A DNA stretch of 64,000 bases. Origin: Shewanella japonica (GTDB lineage: Bacteria; Pseudomonadota; Gammaproteobacteria; Enterobacterales; Shewanellaceae). The translations under genes were made by a program, and so were the position numbers. This document shows positions 36,808-46,523 of this stretch, one piece after another. The notes beneath the pieces were generated by a model, which worked only from the letters and a program-made list of their open reading frames with translations, made no database searches and was not told the DNA's origin. Position 1 is the stretch's first letter. Each line of letters starts with the position of its first letter. The stretch is taken from positions 2,153,001 to 2,217,000 of the forward strand of contig NZ_CP020472.1 in assembly GCF_002075795.1 (NCBI RefSeq). The letters run 5' to 3'.

Positions 36808-37278
36808 TTATTGCTCAGCTAATACCGAAAGGACCACTTCATGGTGATTTTTAGTTTTGAACTTATCGAATACATGGGCAACTTTGCCATCTTGGCCAAT
36901 CAAAAAGCTTAAACGATGGATACCGTCGTAAATTTTACCCATAAATTTCTTTTCACCCCATACGCCAAATGCATCGGCAACAGCGTGGTCTTCATCGCTA
37001 AGTAATGAGAAGTTTAATTCTTGCTTATCATTAAATTTAAGCAGTTTGGCCACGGGATCTGGACTTAAACCGAAAACCGTAACATTGTGATTAGCTAACT
37101 CAGCTTTACTGTCACGTAAGCCTTGTGCCTGTACTGTGCAACCTGGTGTTGATGCTTTTGGGTAAAAATAAACTAATACTGGCCCATTTTTTAATGCATC
37201 ACTTAACGATACGGTTTCATCAAACTGATTTTGTAAGCTAAATTGCGGTGCTGAATCACCAACGGTTAGGGTATTCAT
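36808..37278 (-). CDS. bcp: Thioredoxin-dependent peroxiredoxin BCP, single-cysteine form
   Basis: 156 residues, AhpC/TSA family. It reduces hydrogen peroxide and organic hydroperoxides. The peroxidatic Cys sits in YFYPKASTPGCTVQAQGLRD near residue 46. In E. coli BCP the corresponding segment is CTVQACGLRD with a resolving Cys five residues later; here that position is Gln and no other Cys occurs in the protein. It should therefore work as a 1-Cys enzyme. AAGGA precedes the ATG. It is 22 bp downstream of gcvR in the same direction, as in many gammaproteobacteria. Confidence 0.95.
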   Translation of the reverse strand: MNTLTVGDSAPQFSLQNQFDETVSLSDALKNGPVLVYFYPKASTPGCTVQAQGLRDSKAELANHNVTVFGLSPDPVAKLLKFNDKQELNFSLLSDEDHAVADAFGVWGEKKFMGKIYDGIHRLSFLIGQDGKVAHVFDKFKTKNHHEVVLSVLAEQ

Positions 37279-37300
37279 TAATAGTCCTTATTTTGATTAC

Positions 37301-37828
37301 TTATTTTTCACTTGCTTGCATGTGATTGATTGAACAATCTAACGAAAGTTCTGCTGCGAGTTCATGGATACTGTTTTCAAGCTTAACCAGATCAACTTTT
37401 TCAGGCACATTGATGGTGAATAAAATTGTCTGAGTGAGATTATCGTCATCAGCGTGAGAACGAACTGCGGCTAAATCCAGTGAGCGGTCGGCAAGAAACT
37501 CGGTAATACGCTTCATGGTACCGCGCTGATCTTGCCCATTTACACTAACTTCAATTCGTGAAATGAAATTCTTAGGGGTGTGCTTAGAGGTACGCTTCAT
37601 TACCATCAATAATTCAAGCTCAACACTTAAACCAGGTAATAGAGTTTCTATCTTAGTGATGGCAGCCCACGAGCCAGAAATCATCATGATTAAGGTGAAT
37701 TCGTTTCCGAATAAAGCCATGCGGCTATCAACGATGTCACATTCACATTCACTGGCTAAACGTGATAGACGACTGACTAAACCTGGGCGATCAGCACCCA
37801 TAGCAGTAACGACCAGATAGTTGGTCAT
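37301..37828 (-). CDS. gcvR: Glycine cleavage system transcriptional repressor, ACT-domain protein
   Basis: 175 residues with two ACT domains: NYLVVTAMGADRPGLVSRLSRLASE at the N-terminus and FISRIEVSVNGQDQRGTMKRITEFLADRS from about residue 89. GcvR binds GcvA and prevents activation of the gcv operon when glycine is scarce. It has no DNA-binding domain of its own. GAGGAAA precedes the ATG. It is divergent from dapA, the same arrangement as in E. coli. Confidence 0.93.
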   Translation of the reverse strand: MTNYLVVTAMGADRPGLVSRLSRLASECECDIVDSRMALFGNEFTLIMMISGSWAAITKIETLLPGLSVELELLMVMKRTSKHTPKNFISRIEVSVNGQDQRGTMKRITEFLADRSLDLAAVRSHADDDNLTQTILFTINVPEKVDLVKLENSIHELAAELSLDCSINHMQASEK

Positions 37829-38182
37829 GGATTTTCCTCACTTTTTCGATATCATAGAGCGTAAACTAGCGAGCTAACGCAAAGTTTTTTGCGGGTTGTA
37901 ATGCTACCATAACTAAAAGAAAACCACATAAGTATGTGTGTATTTGCCTTTAATCTGTTTGAATTATGACTAGTTTAGTGAATATATTTTAATAACTGTT
38001 GATTTATAAGGAAATAAAGTTTATTTCTTCTGTAAACAACGTTGATATTTACGCAAATTATTCGCCTATTTTTGGCGAATAGTGAAACGTTTTAGATAAA
38101 TGCATTTAAGAGCCCCGTTAATGCTTGTCATTAGTAGTAGGCATAAGTAACATAGCGAATCCTGAAACCTTGGGGAATTTAG
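37829..38182 (+). other. Divergent promoter region gcvR/dapA
   Basis: 354 bp with no open frame. A small hairpin TTCGCC-TATTTTT-GGCGAA at 38061-38079 is the only structure noted. Promoters of gcvR and dapA are expected here. Confidence 0.5.
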
Positions 38183-39070
38183 ATGATAAACGGAAGCATC
38201 GTTGCCTTAATCACACCAATGAATAGTGATGGCACAGTAGATTACGCGAGTCTTGAAAGGCTGGTAGAGTTTCATATTGACCAAGGCACAGATGCGATTG
38301 TCGCCGTTGGGACAACAGGTGAGTCTGCGACTTTACCGATGAAAGAACATGCACAAGTTGTAGCGCAAACGGTTAAGTTTGCTGCAGGACGCATTCCTGT
38401 TATTGGCGGAAATGGCGCCAATGCCACTGCCGAAGCTATTGAGCTGACTCAATCTATAGCCGATTCAGGCATCGTAGGCATGTTAGGCGTGACCCCATAT
38501 TACAATAAGCCAACGCCAAAAGGGCTTATTGCACATTATAAAGCCGTTGCAGCTTGCACAGATATTCCTCAGATTTTATATAATGTACCTGGCAGAACTT
38601 CTGTTGATATGTTACCTGAAACCGTCGCTGAATTAGTCTCAGTACCTAATATTATCGGTGTTAAAGAAGCCACTGGCGATTTAACCCGTGTCGCTAAATT
38701 GCGTGAATTATGTGGTAATGATTTTAAGCTTTACAGTGGCGATGATGCTACGGCTAGAGATTTCTTATTACTTGGTGGTGATGGGGTCATTTCCGTTGCC
38801 AACAATATCGTTCCAAAATCCTTTAAGGCTATGTGCGAAGCTGCTCTGGCTGGCGATTTAGCGTTATCAGAAAGTATAAACCAGCCAATGAAAGGTTTAT
38901 ATGAACACTTGTTCTGTGAAGCAAACCCAATTCCTGTGAAATGGGCCGCTCATCAAATGGGTTTAATTAGCCATGGACATATTCGTTTACCTTTAACTGA
39001 ACTTTCTGAGCAGTTTCATGGTCTGTTGTTAGAAGCGATGAAGCAAGCCCAGATAGAGGTAAACCAATAA
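38183..39070 (+). CDS. dapA: 4-hydroxy-tetrahydrodipicolinate synthase
   Basis: 295 residues, TIM-barrel class I aldolase. It condenses pyruvate with aspartate semialdehyde, the first committed step to lysine and diaminopimelate. [15 protein letters not shown] near residue 42, [12 protein letters not shown] near 105, [11 protein letters not shown] near 132 and the Schiff-base Lys in [10 protein letters not shown] near 157-166 are canonical. GGGGAATTT precedes the ATG. bamC starts immediately after the stop (TAA then ATG), the dapA-bamC pair being conserved from E. coli. Confidence 0.98.
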   Translation: MINGSIVALITPMNSDGTVDYASLERLVEFHIDQGTDAIVAVGTTGESATLPMKEHAQVVAQTVKFAAGRIPVIGGNGANATAEAIELTQSIADSGIVGMLGVTPYYNKPTPKGLIAHYKAVAACTDIPQILYNVPGRTSVDMLPETVAELVSVPNIIGVKEATGDLTRVAKLRELCGNDFKLYSGDDATARDFLLLGGDGVISVANNIVPKSFKAMCEAALAGDLALSESINQPMKGLYEHLFCEANPIPVKWAAHQMGLISHGHIRLPLTELSEQFHGLLLEAMKQAQIEVNQ

Positions 39071-40171
39071 ATGTTGAAGCAAGTCACCCCAATTCTCGTT
39101 ATAGCAGCACTATCTGCATGTAGCACTCCGACAGATCGACGTATTGCAAATGGCAATGATGACTTTGTTAATGCCAAAGCTGCGCCGTTATTAATCATAC
39201 CTGAAGGGCTTAAAACACCAACTTATGGTAAAGAGTATGATATTCCTGAGCCAGGTAGTGAAGTTAATAAAGAACTGGTTGGTAAGCGTTTAGATATTCG
39301 TCCTCCATTACTTGTATTGCCGATGTCTGAAGGCACACGTGTGGAAGAGGGCAGCGATAATATTAAAGTTATCGTTGAATCTATCGCAACAACTAAAGAC
39401 TTAAAACAAGAAGTGTTTGAAAACTTAAAAGGCTTCTTAAATAAGTACGAAGTGCCAATTGAAAAAGAAGATTACGAAGAAGGCGTTATAGAAACAGGCT
39501 GGATTGAAAACCGTGAGGTGATTGATTCAAGTTGGTTTGGTGAAGATAAAGTTTACTTATTACGCCAACGCTACCGTTACGATGTAGATGTTAGTCCTCA
39601 TGGCCGTTCAGGTAGTATGAGCATTGATCTTATCGAACATGAAGAATCTTACGACGGTGAAGACCAAGAAGTATTCTTAAGTGGTGAAGATAAACGTCGC
39701 TACACAATAGATATGCTGAATAACTCTATTGCTTACATGAGTATTACTCGTGATAAGCAAATTAAAGCTGACCGTATCGAGCAGAGTCTAGGTATTACTT
39801 TAGATTTAGTGGCAGAAACTGAAGATAAAGGTGCTTATTGGATTGCTGAAGCGGATTACAGTAAAACTTGGGACCGTCTACGAATAGTTTTACCAGAGCT
39901 TGGTTTTGATATAGTCGATATGAATAATGCTGAAGGCTTATTTTATATCGTGCTTGAAGAAAGCGGAGGATTCTGGAGCTCATTATGGGGTGATGAAAAG
40001 TTACCTTTAGAGCGCGGTAATTACCGTGTTGAGCTAGAGCCTACAGAAGATAAACAGCAAACGAAGATTTTTGCTAAAAATGCCGTAGGTGATCCATTAT
40101 CAAATGAAGTCATCACTGAAGTATACCGAGTACTTAGCGATGCCATGGAAGCTGACCGTAAGGTGAGATAA
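39071..40171 (+). CDS. bamC: Outer membrane protein assembly factor BamC
   Basis: 366 residues. The lipobox LSAC places the lipidated Cys near residue 17. It is a lipoprotein subunit of the BAM complex that inserts beta-barrels. The N-terminal unstructured part includes PPLLVLPMSEGTRVEEGS, which in E. coli lies against BamD. Two helix-grip domains follow (about 95-215 and 230-350; WIENREVIDSSWFG and ADYSKTWDRLRIVLPELGFDIVDMN are recognisable). It has no gap with dapA, so translation is coupled. Confidence 0.92.
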   Translation: MLKQVTPILVIAALSACSTPTDRRIANGNDDFVNAKAAPLLIIPEGLKTPTYGKEYDIPEPGSEVNKELVGKRLDIRPPLLVLPMSEGTRVEEGSDNIKVIVESIATTKDLKQEVFENLKGFLNKYEVPIEKEDYEEGVIETGWIENREVIDSSWFGEDKVYLLRQRYRYDVDVSPHGRSGSMSIDLIEHEESYDGEDQEVFLSGEDKRRYTIDMLNNSIAYMSITRDKQIKADRIEQSLGITLDLVAETEDKGAYWIAEADYSKTWDRLRIVLPELGFDIVDMNNAEGLFYIVLEESGGFWSSLWGDEKLPLERGNYRVELEPTEDKQQTKIFAKNAVGDPLSNEVITEVYRVLSDAMEADRKVR

Positions 40172-40493
40172 TCACCCATTATTGTTTGTTTTGCTTCACT
40201 GACATACATACTTACAAAGAGACACATTTATGTGTCTCTTTTTTTTTATGCTAGAAATGCCAATTGAGTTGGCGAAAACGCTAGGTTTACATGACAGGTT
40301 AGGATAATCCACCAAAAGTGAACTTAGATTCAGGTTATTTCGTACTGAAGTTAAATGTTAATTAAATGTGTAATTTGTAAGTAAAGGTAAAACGCCTTGA
40401 TACCGAGTTACCGCTAGGTAAACTAACGTTTGCCACAAAACTGATACTCGCTAACATCAAACCTCTTTCGATAGAGGGATGAACGGAATAACG
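40172..40493 (+). other. Intergenic region after bamC
   Basis: 322 bp. It holds the bamC terminator and the upstream region of the RND pump. Nothing else was recognised. Confidence 0.5.
40217..40248 (+). terminator. Rho-independent terminator of dapA-bamC
   Basis: AAAGAGACACAT, loop TT, ATGTGTCTCTTT and a run of T. Confidence 0.92.
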
Positions 40494-41576
40494 ATGAAAA
40501 AAACAATTATATTACTCGTAGCATTAGCTCTGGCTTGGTTTGGTTATCAATCAACCTTGGCTCCTGAAAAATCTAATCAACGTGTCAAACCTATCCCTAA
40601 TGTCGTTGTGGCTAAAGTTGCCATGCTTCCTGTCCGTGACGAAGTTGAAGCGATTGGAACAAACAAAGCGTTTGAGTCGATAACCATTACCCCGAAAGTC
40701 ACTGAGCAGGTCGCGAGCATTAATTTTAATGATGGTGATATTGTTTCTAAAGGTGATTTATTAGTACAACTAAGAAATCGTGAGCAAGTTGCAAAAGTAA
40801 GAGCTGCTGAAGTCAAAGTTACTGATAACCTTCGTGAACTTGACCGTATTAGAAGCCTAGTAACCAGTAAAACGGTTGCTGAGCTTGAAAGAGACAGACT
40901 TCAAACATTAATTGACACCACCAGAGCGGAACTTGAACAAGCTAAAGCGGCACTAGAAGACAGAGCCATTCATGCCCCATTTTCTGGGCGCCTTGGTTTA
41001 AAGCAAGTGAGCGTAGGTAGTTTAGTTTCTCCCGGCACACAAATAACCACGTTAGATGATGTCAGTAAAATTAAACTCGACTTTTCTGTACCAGAGCGAT
41101 TTATTCAAGAATTACAGTTAGGCAAGAGTGTTGAAGCAAAAGCGATTGCGTTTCCTGATCGTATTTTTAAGGGCGAAGTCACATCGATAGATAGCCGAGT
41201 TAATCCATCAACCCGCGCTGTTATTGTTCGTGCGATTATAGATAACGCAGATTCTGCTTTGTTACCGGGTATGTTGATGAAGGTGAAACTAATCAAGCAA
41301 AACCGTGAAACCTTGCTATTACCTGAGTCAGCCATTATTCCCATTCAGTCAAAGCACTATGTATACATAGTGAATGATGAAAATATTGTTGAAAGTAAAC
41401 AAGTTTCTTTAGGTATTAGAAATCGTGGCTGGGTAGAAATCATTGATGGACTTGTGATTGATGAGCCTGTGATTATTCGCGGCCTATTAAAGGTGAGACC
41501 TGGCGATGAGGTAAAAACAGAAGCAGCTGAAGCATTTAACTTTGCTAAGGTCGCCGGAGCGGAGAACGCCGCATGA
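40494..41576 (+). CDS. RND efflux periplasmic adaptor (membrane fusion protein)
   Basis: About 360 residues. A single N-terminal hydrophobic segment (TIILLVALALAWFGYQ) anchors or exports it. The HlyD/AcrA-like order is biotinyl-lipoyl half (TITPKVTEQVASINFNDGDIVSKGDLLVQL), a short alpha-hairpin (about 90-150), second lipoyl half (DRAIHAPFSGRLGLKQVSVGSLVSPGTQI), beta-barrel and membrane-proximal domains. It links the RND pump to an outer-membrane channel. An ATG at 40479 is also in frame but a GAGGG abuts it with no spacing, so the start is uncertain. It overlaps the pump gene by four bases. Confidence 0.93.
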   Translation: MKKTIILLVALALAWFGYQSTLAPEKSNQRVKPIPNVVVAKVAMLPVRDEVEAIGTNKAFESITITPKVTEQVASINFNDGDIVSKGDLLVQLRNREQVAKVRAAEVKVTDNLRELDRIRSLVTSKTVAELERDRLQTLIDTTRAELEQAKAALEDRAIHAPFSGRLGLKQVSVGSLVSPGTQITTLDDVSKIKLDFSVPERFIQELQLGKSVEAKAIAFPDRIFKGEVTSIDSRVNPSTRAVIVRAIIDNADSALLPGMLMKVKLIKQNRETLLLPESAIIPIQSKHYVYIVNDENIVESKQVSLGIRNRGWVEIIDGLVIDEPVIIRGLLKVRPGDEVKTEAAEAFNFAKVAGAENAA

Positions 41577-44500
41577 TATTAACTGATATTTCAGTAAAAA
41601 GACCGGTATTAGCCTCTGTAATTAGTATTTTGATTATCATTTTGGGTTTAGTGTCTTTTGAAAAGCTACCCTTACGAGAATATCCCAATATTGACCCGCC
41701 AGTTGTGTCTATTGATACCCGTTATCGTGGTGCGAGTGCCACGGTAGTTGAGAGTCGTATTACCCAACTTATTGAAGATAGGATTAGTGGGGTTGAAGGG
41801 ATTAAGCATGTTAGCTCAACAAGCCGTGACGGTCGCTCTTCAGTGACGTTAGAGTTCGATGTTGGGCGAGATATTGAAGCTGCAGCTAACGATGTACGAG
41901 ATCGAATCTCTGGATTGTTAGACAATTTACCTGAAGAAGCCGATCCGCCAGAGGTTGAAAAAGCTAACGGTGGTGATGAAGTGATCATGTGGCTAAACCT
42001 TGTCTCTGATCAAATGACAACGTTGCAGCTCACCGATTACGCACGTCGATATTTAGTTGATCGCTTTTCTGTCGTAGACGGTGTCGCCAATATTCGTTTA
42101 GGTGGCGGTAAAGTGTATGCCATGCGAATTTGGATTGATCGCCAAGCATTGGCATCTCGAAACTTGACGGTAGCGGATGTTGAATCAGCGCTTCGCTCAG
42201 AAAACGTTGAATTGCCTGCTGGTTCTATTGAATCAAAAGAGCGTCACTTTACAGTGCGAGTTGATAGAAGTTTTAGAACCGAACAGGACTTTGCCAATTT
42301 AGTGATTACCCAAGGTGACGATGGTTACTTAGTTAAGCTGGGTGATGTCGCCAAGGTTGCGATCGGCTCTGAAGAAGAGCGTATTATGTTCCGTGGTAAC
42401 ACTGAATCAATGATTGGACTCGGTGTATCTAAACAGTCAACATCTAACACGTTAGAAGTGGCGCGTGCGGCTAATGCACTAGTGGATGTGATTAATCCAA
42501 CTCTACCTGCTGGAATGGAAATTAAACGCTCATACGATAGCTCAGTGTTTATCGAAGCTTCAATTAAAGAGGTTTATCAGACACTCTTTATTGCTATGAT
42601 CTTAGTCATTATCGTGATCTATCTGTTCTTGGGTAGCGTGCGGGCTATGTTAATCCCAGCGCTAACCGTGCCTGTATCGCTCATGGGAACATTTATTGTT
42701 CTTTACAGTCTTGGCTACACAATTAATCTGTTAACGCTGTTAGCGATGATCCTTGCGATTGGTATGGTGGTTGATGATGCCATCGTGATGCTTGAAAACA
42801 TTCACCGCCGTATTGAACTTGGCGACTCACCGTTGAAGGCGGCTTACCTTGGTGGTCGAGAAGTTGCGTTTGCTGTTGTCGCTACAACACTTGTTTTGAT
42901 TGCTGTATTTATGCCAATAAGCTTTTTGGACGGTGATTTAGGCAAACTATTTAAAGAGTTTGCTGTGACGATGAGCGCAGCGGTCATATTTTCGAGTTTA
43001 GTGGCATTAACCTTAAGCCCAATGATGTGCTCTAAATTATTAAAGCCTGCTGGTGAGAGCTCATGGTTAGTTAAAAAAGTTGATGCCTTAATGGATTATC
43101 TGTCATCAATTTATCAGTCAAACCTTAACTCCGCGATTAAGCAGCCGTATTTAATTGGTCTGATTGTGGTCGTTGCCTTTGCTGTCAGTGGTTATTTGCT
43201 TAATAAAATTCCACAAGAATTTGCACCAAGTGAAGATAGGGGCTCAATGTTCCTAGTCGTTAACGGCCCTCAAGGTGCAAGCTTTGAGTATATTGAAAAG
43301 TACATGGATGAAATTGAAGGTAGGTTGATGCCTTTAGTTGAGTCTGGTGATATTAAGCGTCTGTTAATTCGTGCACCAAGGGGCTTTGGAACCGCGGCTG
43401 ACTTTTCTAATGGCATGGCGATTATTGTTTTAGAAGATTGGTCTGTTAGGCGACCTGCGAATGAAATTATTGTCGATATCCGTAGTCGAATTTCTGATTT
43501 AGCTGGGGTGAGAGCATTCCCGATCATGAGACAAGCGTTTGGGCGTGGTGTCGGTAAACCTGTGCAATTTGTATTAGGTGGCCCAAGTTACGAAGAGCTT
43601 GCGCTTTGGCGAGATATGTTATTAGAAAAAGCCTCTGAAAATCAGATGCTCGTTGGACTTGACCATGATTATAAAGAAACCAAACCGCAGTTAAGAGTGG
43701 CGATAGATAAAGATCGTGCTGCAGATTTAGGCGTGTCTATTTCACATATTGGTCGTACTTTAGAGTCAATGCTAGGGTCACGTTTGGTGACAACCTTTAT
43801 GCGTGACGGTGAAGAGTATGATGTCATTATTGAAGGTAATCGCGACAATCAAAATACAGCCTCTGATCTTGAAAATATCTATGTTCGCTCGGATAGAACC
43901 AGTGAGTTAGTGCCGTTATCTAACCTAGTTAAGGTCGAAGAATATGCTGATGCAAGTTCGTTAAATCGATATAACCGAATGCGAGCAATCACCATTGAAG
44001 CGAATTTAGCGGATGGTTACAGCTTAGGCGAAGCGTTAGATTACTTAAACGATATTGCCCATACTTATCTTCCAGCTGAAGCTGTCATCAGCTACAAAGG
44101 ACAATCGTTAGATTATCAAAGTTCTGGTAATTCTATGTACTTTGTATTTGTTTTAGCACTCGGTATTGTGTTCCTTGTATTAGCGGCGCAATTTGAAAGC
44201 TATGTGCATCCAATGGTGATTATGTTAACTGTGCCATTAGCTACCTTAGGGGCGTTAATCGGTTTATGGTTTACAGGTCAAAGCATCAATATCTACAGTC
44301 AGATTGGTATTATTATGCTGGTGGGACTGGCAGCTAAAAATGGTATTTTGATTGTTGAGTTTGCTAACCAATTGCGAGATAAAGGGATTGCTTTTGATGA
44401 AGCGATAGTTCAAGCCTCGGCCCAGCGTCTAAGACCTATTTTAATGACGGGTATTACCACAGCTGCAGGCGCAATTCCTTTGGTGTTATCAAGTGGTGCA

Positions 44501-44665
44501 GGAGCTGAAACTCGTTTTGTGATTGGTGTTGTTGTGCTTTCAGGCATTTTATTAGCCACTTTCTTCACCTTATTGGTGATACCTGTTGCTTATAGTATTT
44601 TTGCTCGAAACAGTAGCTCACCTGAAGCTATCGCTAAACTGTTAGATGAAGAATTAAAAAATTAA
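41573..44665 (+). CDS. RND multidrug efflux pump, inner membrane subunit (AcrB/MexF-type HAE1)
   Basis: 1030 residues, twelve membrane helices and two large periplasmic loops. ISVKRPVLASVISILIIILGLVSFEKLPLREYPNIDPP at the N-terminus is typical of HAE1 pumps. The proton-relay Asp pair is seen in IGMVVDDAIVMLENI near residue 405, and the Lys of helix 10 in GLAAKNGILIVEFANQLRD near 925. It exports hydrophobic or amphiphilic compounds using the proton gradient. The ATGA overlap with the adaptor gene shows coupling. No outer-membrane factor gene follows, so a TolC encoded elsewhere is presumed. Confidence 0.96.
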   Translation: MILTDISVKRPVLASVISILIIILGLVSFEKLPLREYPNIDPPVVSIDTRYRGASATVVESRITQLIEDRISGVEGIKHVSSTSRDGRSSVTLEFDVGRDIEAAANDVRDRISGLLDNLPEEADPPEVEKANGGDEVIMWLNLVSDQMTTLQLTDYARRYLVDRFSVVDGVANIRLGGGKVYAMRIWIDRQALASRNLTVADVESALRSENVELPAGSIESKERHFTVRVDRSFRTEQDFANLVITQGDDGYLVKLGDVAKVAIGSEEERIMFRGNTESMIGLGVSKQSTSNTLEVARAANALVDVINPTLPAGMEIKRSYDSSVFIEASIKEVYQTLFIAMILVIIVIYLFLGSVRAMLIPALTVPVSLMGTFIVLYSLGYTINLLTLLAMILAIGMVVDDAIVMLENIHRRIELGDSPLKAAYLGGREVAFAVVATTLVLIAVFMPISFLDGDLGKLFKEFAVTMSAAVIFSSLVALTLSPMMCSKLLKPAGESSWLVKKVDALMDYLSSIYQSNLNSAIKQPYLIGLIVVVAFAVSGYLLNKIPQEFAPSEDRGSMFLVVNGPQGASFEYIEKYMDEIEGRLMPLVESGDIKRLLIRAPRGFGTAADFSNGMAIIVLEDWSVRRPANEIIVDIRSRISDLAGVRAFPIMRQAFGRGVGKPVQFVLGGPSYEELALWRDMLLEKASENQMLVGLDHDYKETKPQLRVAIDKDRAADLGVSISHIGRTLESMLGSRLVTTFMRDGEEYDVIIEGNRDNQNTASDLENIYVRSDRTSELVPLSNLVKVEEYADASSLNRYNRMRAITIEANLADGYSLGEALDYLNDIAHTYLPAEAVISYKGQSLDYQSSGNSMYFVFVLALGIVFLVLAAQFESYVHPMVIMLTVPLATLGALIGLWFTGQSINIYSQIGIIMLVGLAAKNGILIVEFANQLRDKGIAFDEAIVQASAQRLRPILMTGITTAAGAIPLVLSSGAGAETRFVIGVVVLSGILLATFFTLLVIPVAYSIFARNSSSPEAIAKLLDEELKN

Positions 44666-44696
44666 TTAGCCATTTAGCTGTCGGTTTATTCGGTAA

Positions 44697-44728
44697 AAGC
44701 CAGTTATTTAAAACTGGCTTTTTTTTTG
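44697..44728 (+). terminator. Rho-independent terminator of RND operon
   Basis: AAGCCAGTT, loop ATTTAA, AACTGGCTT, then a run of T. Confidence 0.9.
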
Positions 44729-44798
44729 CTAATTCATAAAGCTAAAAGGAAAGTTACTCGATGATTGTCGGAAAGGTTGGTAACGGAGAAGTGATGAT

Positions 44799-45134
44799 AT
44801 GAAAAAAACAGATAAGAAAATAGAAAAACAAATTATTCAAACACTGACAGAAGTTTGCGATAGGTTACTTGAGCAATATCCAGGTTTTGAATGGCTAACT
44901 CATACGGTTAACTTCAATGCATTTCCGACATCATTAAAAGTCGTCTGTATTTTTGAAAATGATGCTCAACTGACGGATTTATTGTTAAACAAGGAAGATG
45001 TTTATATCCAGAATTTGATTATCCATCAATTACATCAGCAGGGCATTAAGCTGCAAACCAAACAAATTGTGTTTGATAGCGAAACACGTTGTGAGGCGCA
45101 GCATAATGGCAATTGGGCAAAGCGATTGAAGTAA
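44799..45134 (+). CDS. Conserved small protein of unknown function
   Basis: 111 residues, predicted cytoplasmic, with no signal peptide or membrane helix. The N-terminus is very lysine-rich (KKTDKKIEKQ), then an alpha/beta pattern follows (VCDRLLEQYPGFEWLTHTVNF, LKVVCIFENDAQLTDLL, IIHQLHQQGIKLQTKQIVFDSETRCE). I do not recognise the family with certainty. GGAG is located about ten bases before the ATG. It follows the RND terminator and is convergent with the DUF1254 gene, so it appears monocistronic. Confidence 0.75.
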   Translation: MKKTDKKIEKQIIQTLTEVCDRLLEQYPGFEWLTHTVNFNAFPTSLKVVCIFENDAQLTDLLLNKEDVYIQNLIIHQLHQQGIKLQTKQIVFDSETRCEAQHNGNWAKRLK

Positions 45135-45189
45135 TTTTCTTTGCTTAATTCAGTTCGTAATAATTAATCTTTTGATTAGGTAATTAACA

Positions 45190-46170
45190 TTAATCTGCCT
45201 TTCTAATAAATTGAGTCATGTTGTAGCCATACTCACCATTGCTCACCATGTCACTTGGGCCATAATGGCGCATCAAGACATTGAATTTACCAGTGGTATT
45301 TCCTTCTAATACTGGAATATTATTTGGCTGGCCTTTACAACCAAAACGCAAGGTGTAAGTTCCATCTTTATTTTGCTTTGGGTTCATTTCACTTGATATA
45401 TTGGCTACGTCATTAAACATATATCCGTCACCGTTATAAACAGTCGCTGACCAAAAGTATTTTGCTTCTGGATTGACGAATGTAGTTTCATAACATCCAT
45501 TAGCGTCAAAATAGGGGCTGGTTTGATAAATGTTATCCATGACCATTGCGCCGCCCCAGCCACCTGCAACTCCAACATAGTTCATGTATGGAGTTTGACC
45601 GCTTTCAACATTACTAAAAGCACCAGCTTGGTAATAACCATCACTGAAATCAGCATTCCCTTCTTTTTCAGTTTTTTGGAAAGATGGTTTATCCCAGTTT
45701 TTTGTTTTGAATGGCTTTGGTTTCGGCGCCTCTACCACAATATTGTCACGTAATTCACTATCAAGAGTACGGACTATGACGAATGCATGATCTGTCTTAG
45801 CGGTTATTAAGTGTCTGCCAGGCCCATATATCATTCGTTGTGTTTCATGGTTTTCATCGACGATTTGTATGGTGACATATTTATCCGTTTTCGGGATGGT
45901 GATATAAACCTTCCTGCTAGATAAATCGAAAACAGAAGTTGAATAAGCCGTATCTCTGTTCATTCTGACAACGAATTGCTGTGTCGGATCACTACTTGGA
46001 ACTGGCATCTTTAAGAACGTGTTTAAGCCACCCGCTTTTTCAATTATCGCAGCAAACCTAAGGTTGGTGTAAGCCTGAGGGAAGTTATCTTGATTGACGA
46101 TGATAGGGTCAGCGCTCACGCTAGTTGAGGTCAATAGCGCAATAGCAGCAAGTTTGGATACAATTTTCAT
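45190..46170 (-). CDS. DUF1254/DUF1214 domain secreted protein
   Basis: 326 residues with a cleavable signal peptide (LAAIALLTSTSVSADP). The middle part (MNRDTAYSTSVFDLSSRKVYITIPKTDKYVTIQIVD in sections) is the DUF1254 hallmark with the conserved N-R-D-T motif. The C-terminal part (FWSATVYNGDGYMF, YTLRFGCKGQPNNIPVLEG, FNVLMRHYGPS) is DUF1214. Proteins of this architecture are periplasmic and often annotated VPA0450-like; biochemical role is unestablished. AAGGAAG precedes the ATG. It appears monocistronic. Confidence 0.9.
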   Translation of the reverse strand: MKIVSKLAAIALLTSTSVSADPIIVNQDNFPQAYTNLRFAAIIEKAGGLNTFLKMPVPSSDPTQQFVVRMNRDTAYSTSVFDLSSRKVYITIPKTDKYVTIQIVDENHETQRMIYGPGRHLITAKTDHAFVIVRTLDSELRDNIVVEAPKPKPFKTKNWDKPSFQKTEKEGNADFSDGYYQAGAFSNVESGQTPYMNYVGVAGGWGGAMVMDNIYQTSPYFDANGCYETTFVNPEAKYFWSATVYNGDGYMFNDVANISSEMNPKQNKDGTYTLRFGCKGQPNNIPVLEGNTTGKFNVLMRHYGPSDMVSNGEYGYNMTQFIRKAD

Positions 46171-46523
46171 AGTTCTTCCTTGAGAGTAAGTGATCTGTTT
46201 ATAATCTAAGCTAACTCATTGGCGCAGTTATAACAAATGACAATTAAGCTAGTGCTAATTGGCTGACGACAAGGGAAATTTGTTTATTTGTAATAGAGTT
46301 AATTTAACAGGTGCTGTGAAAGTGCTGCGTCTTTGGGCAGGAAGCTTAATGTTAAGACCATATTTTATCAGGGCTAAAAATAATGAATACGACGATTGAA
46401 TACACTGCATTCGGGTGCAGAATGAATGACTCTATGCACGTTAGAGGGGCATTTTTAGGTATAAAAAAGGGAAAGCAGATGCTTTCCCTTTGGCTTTAAT
46501 AGACTAAAACAAATTAACTAGCA
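46171..46523 (-). other. Intergenic region between DUF1254 gene and fadE end
   Basis: 353 bp. It contains the fadE terminator at 46463-46490 and the upstream region of the DUF1254 gene. No further open frame seen. Confidence 0.5.
46463..46490 (-). terminator. Rho-independent terminator of fadE
   Basis: Read on the minus strand: AAGGGAAAGC, loop ATCT, GCTTTCCCTT followed by TTTTA. Confidence 0.88.
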
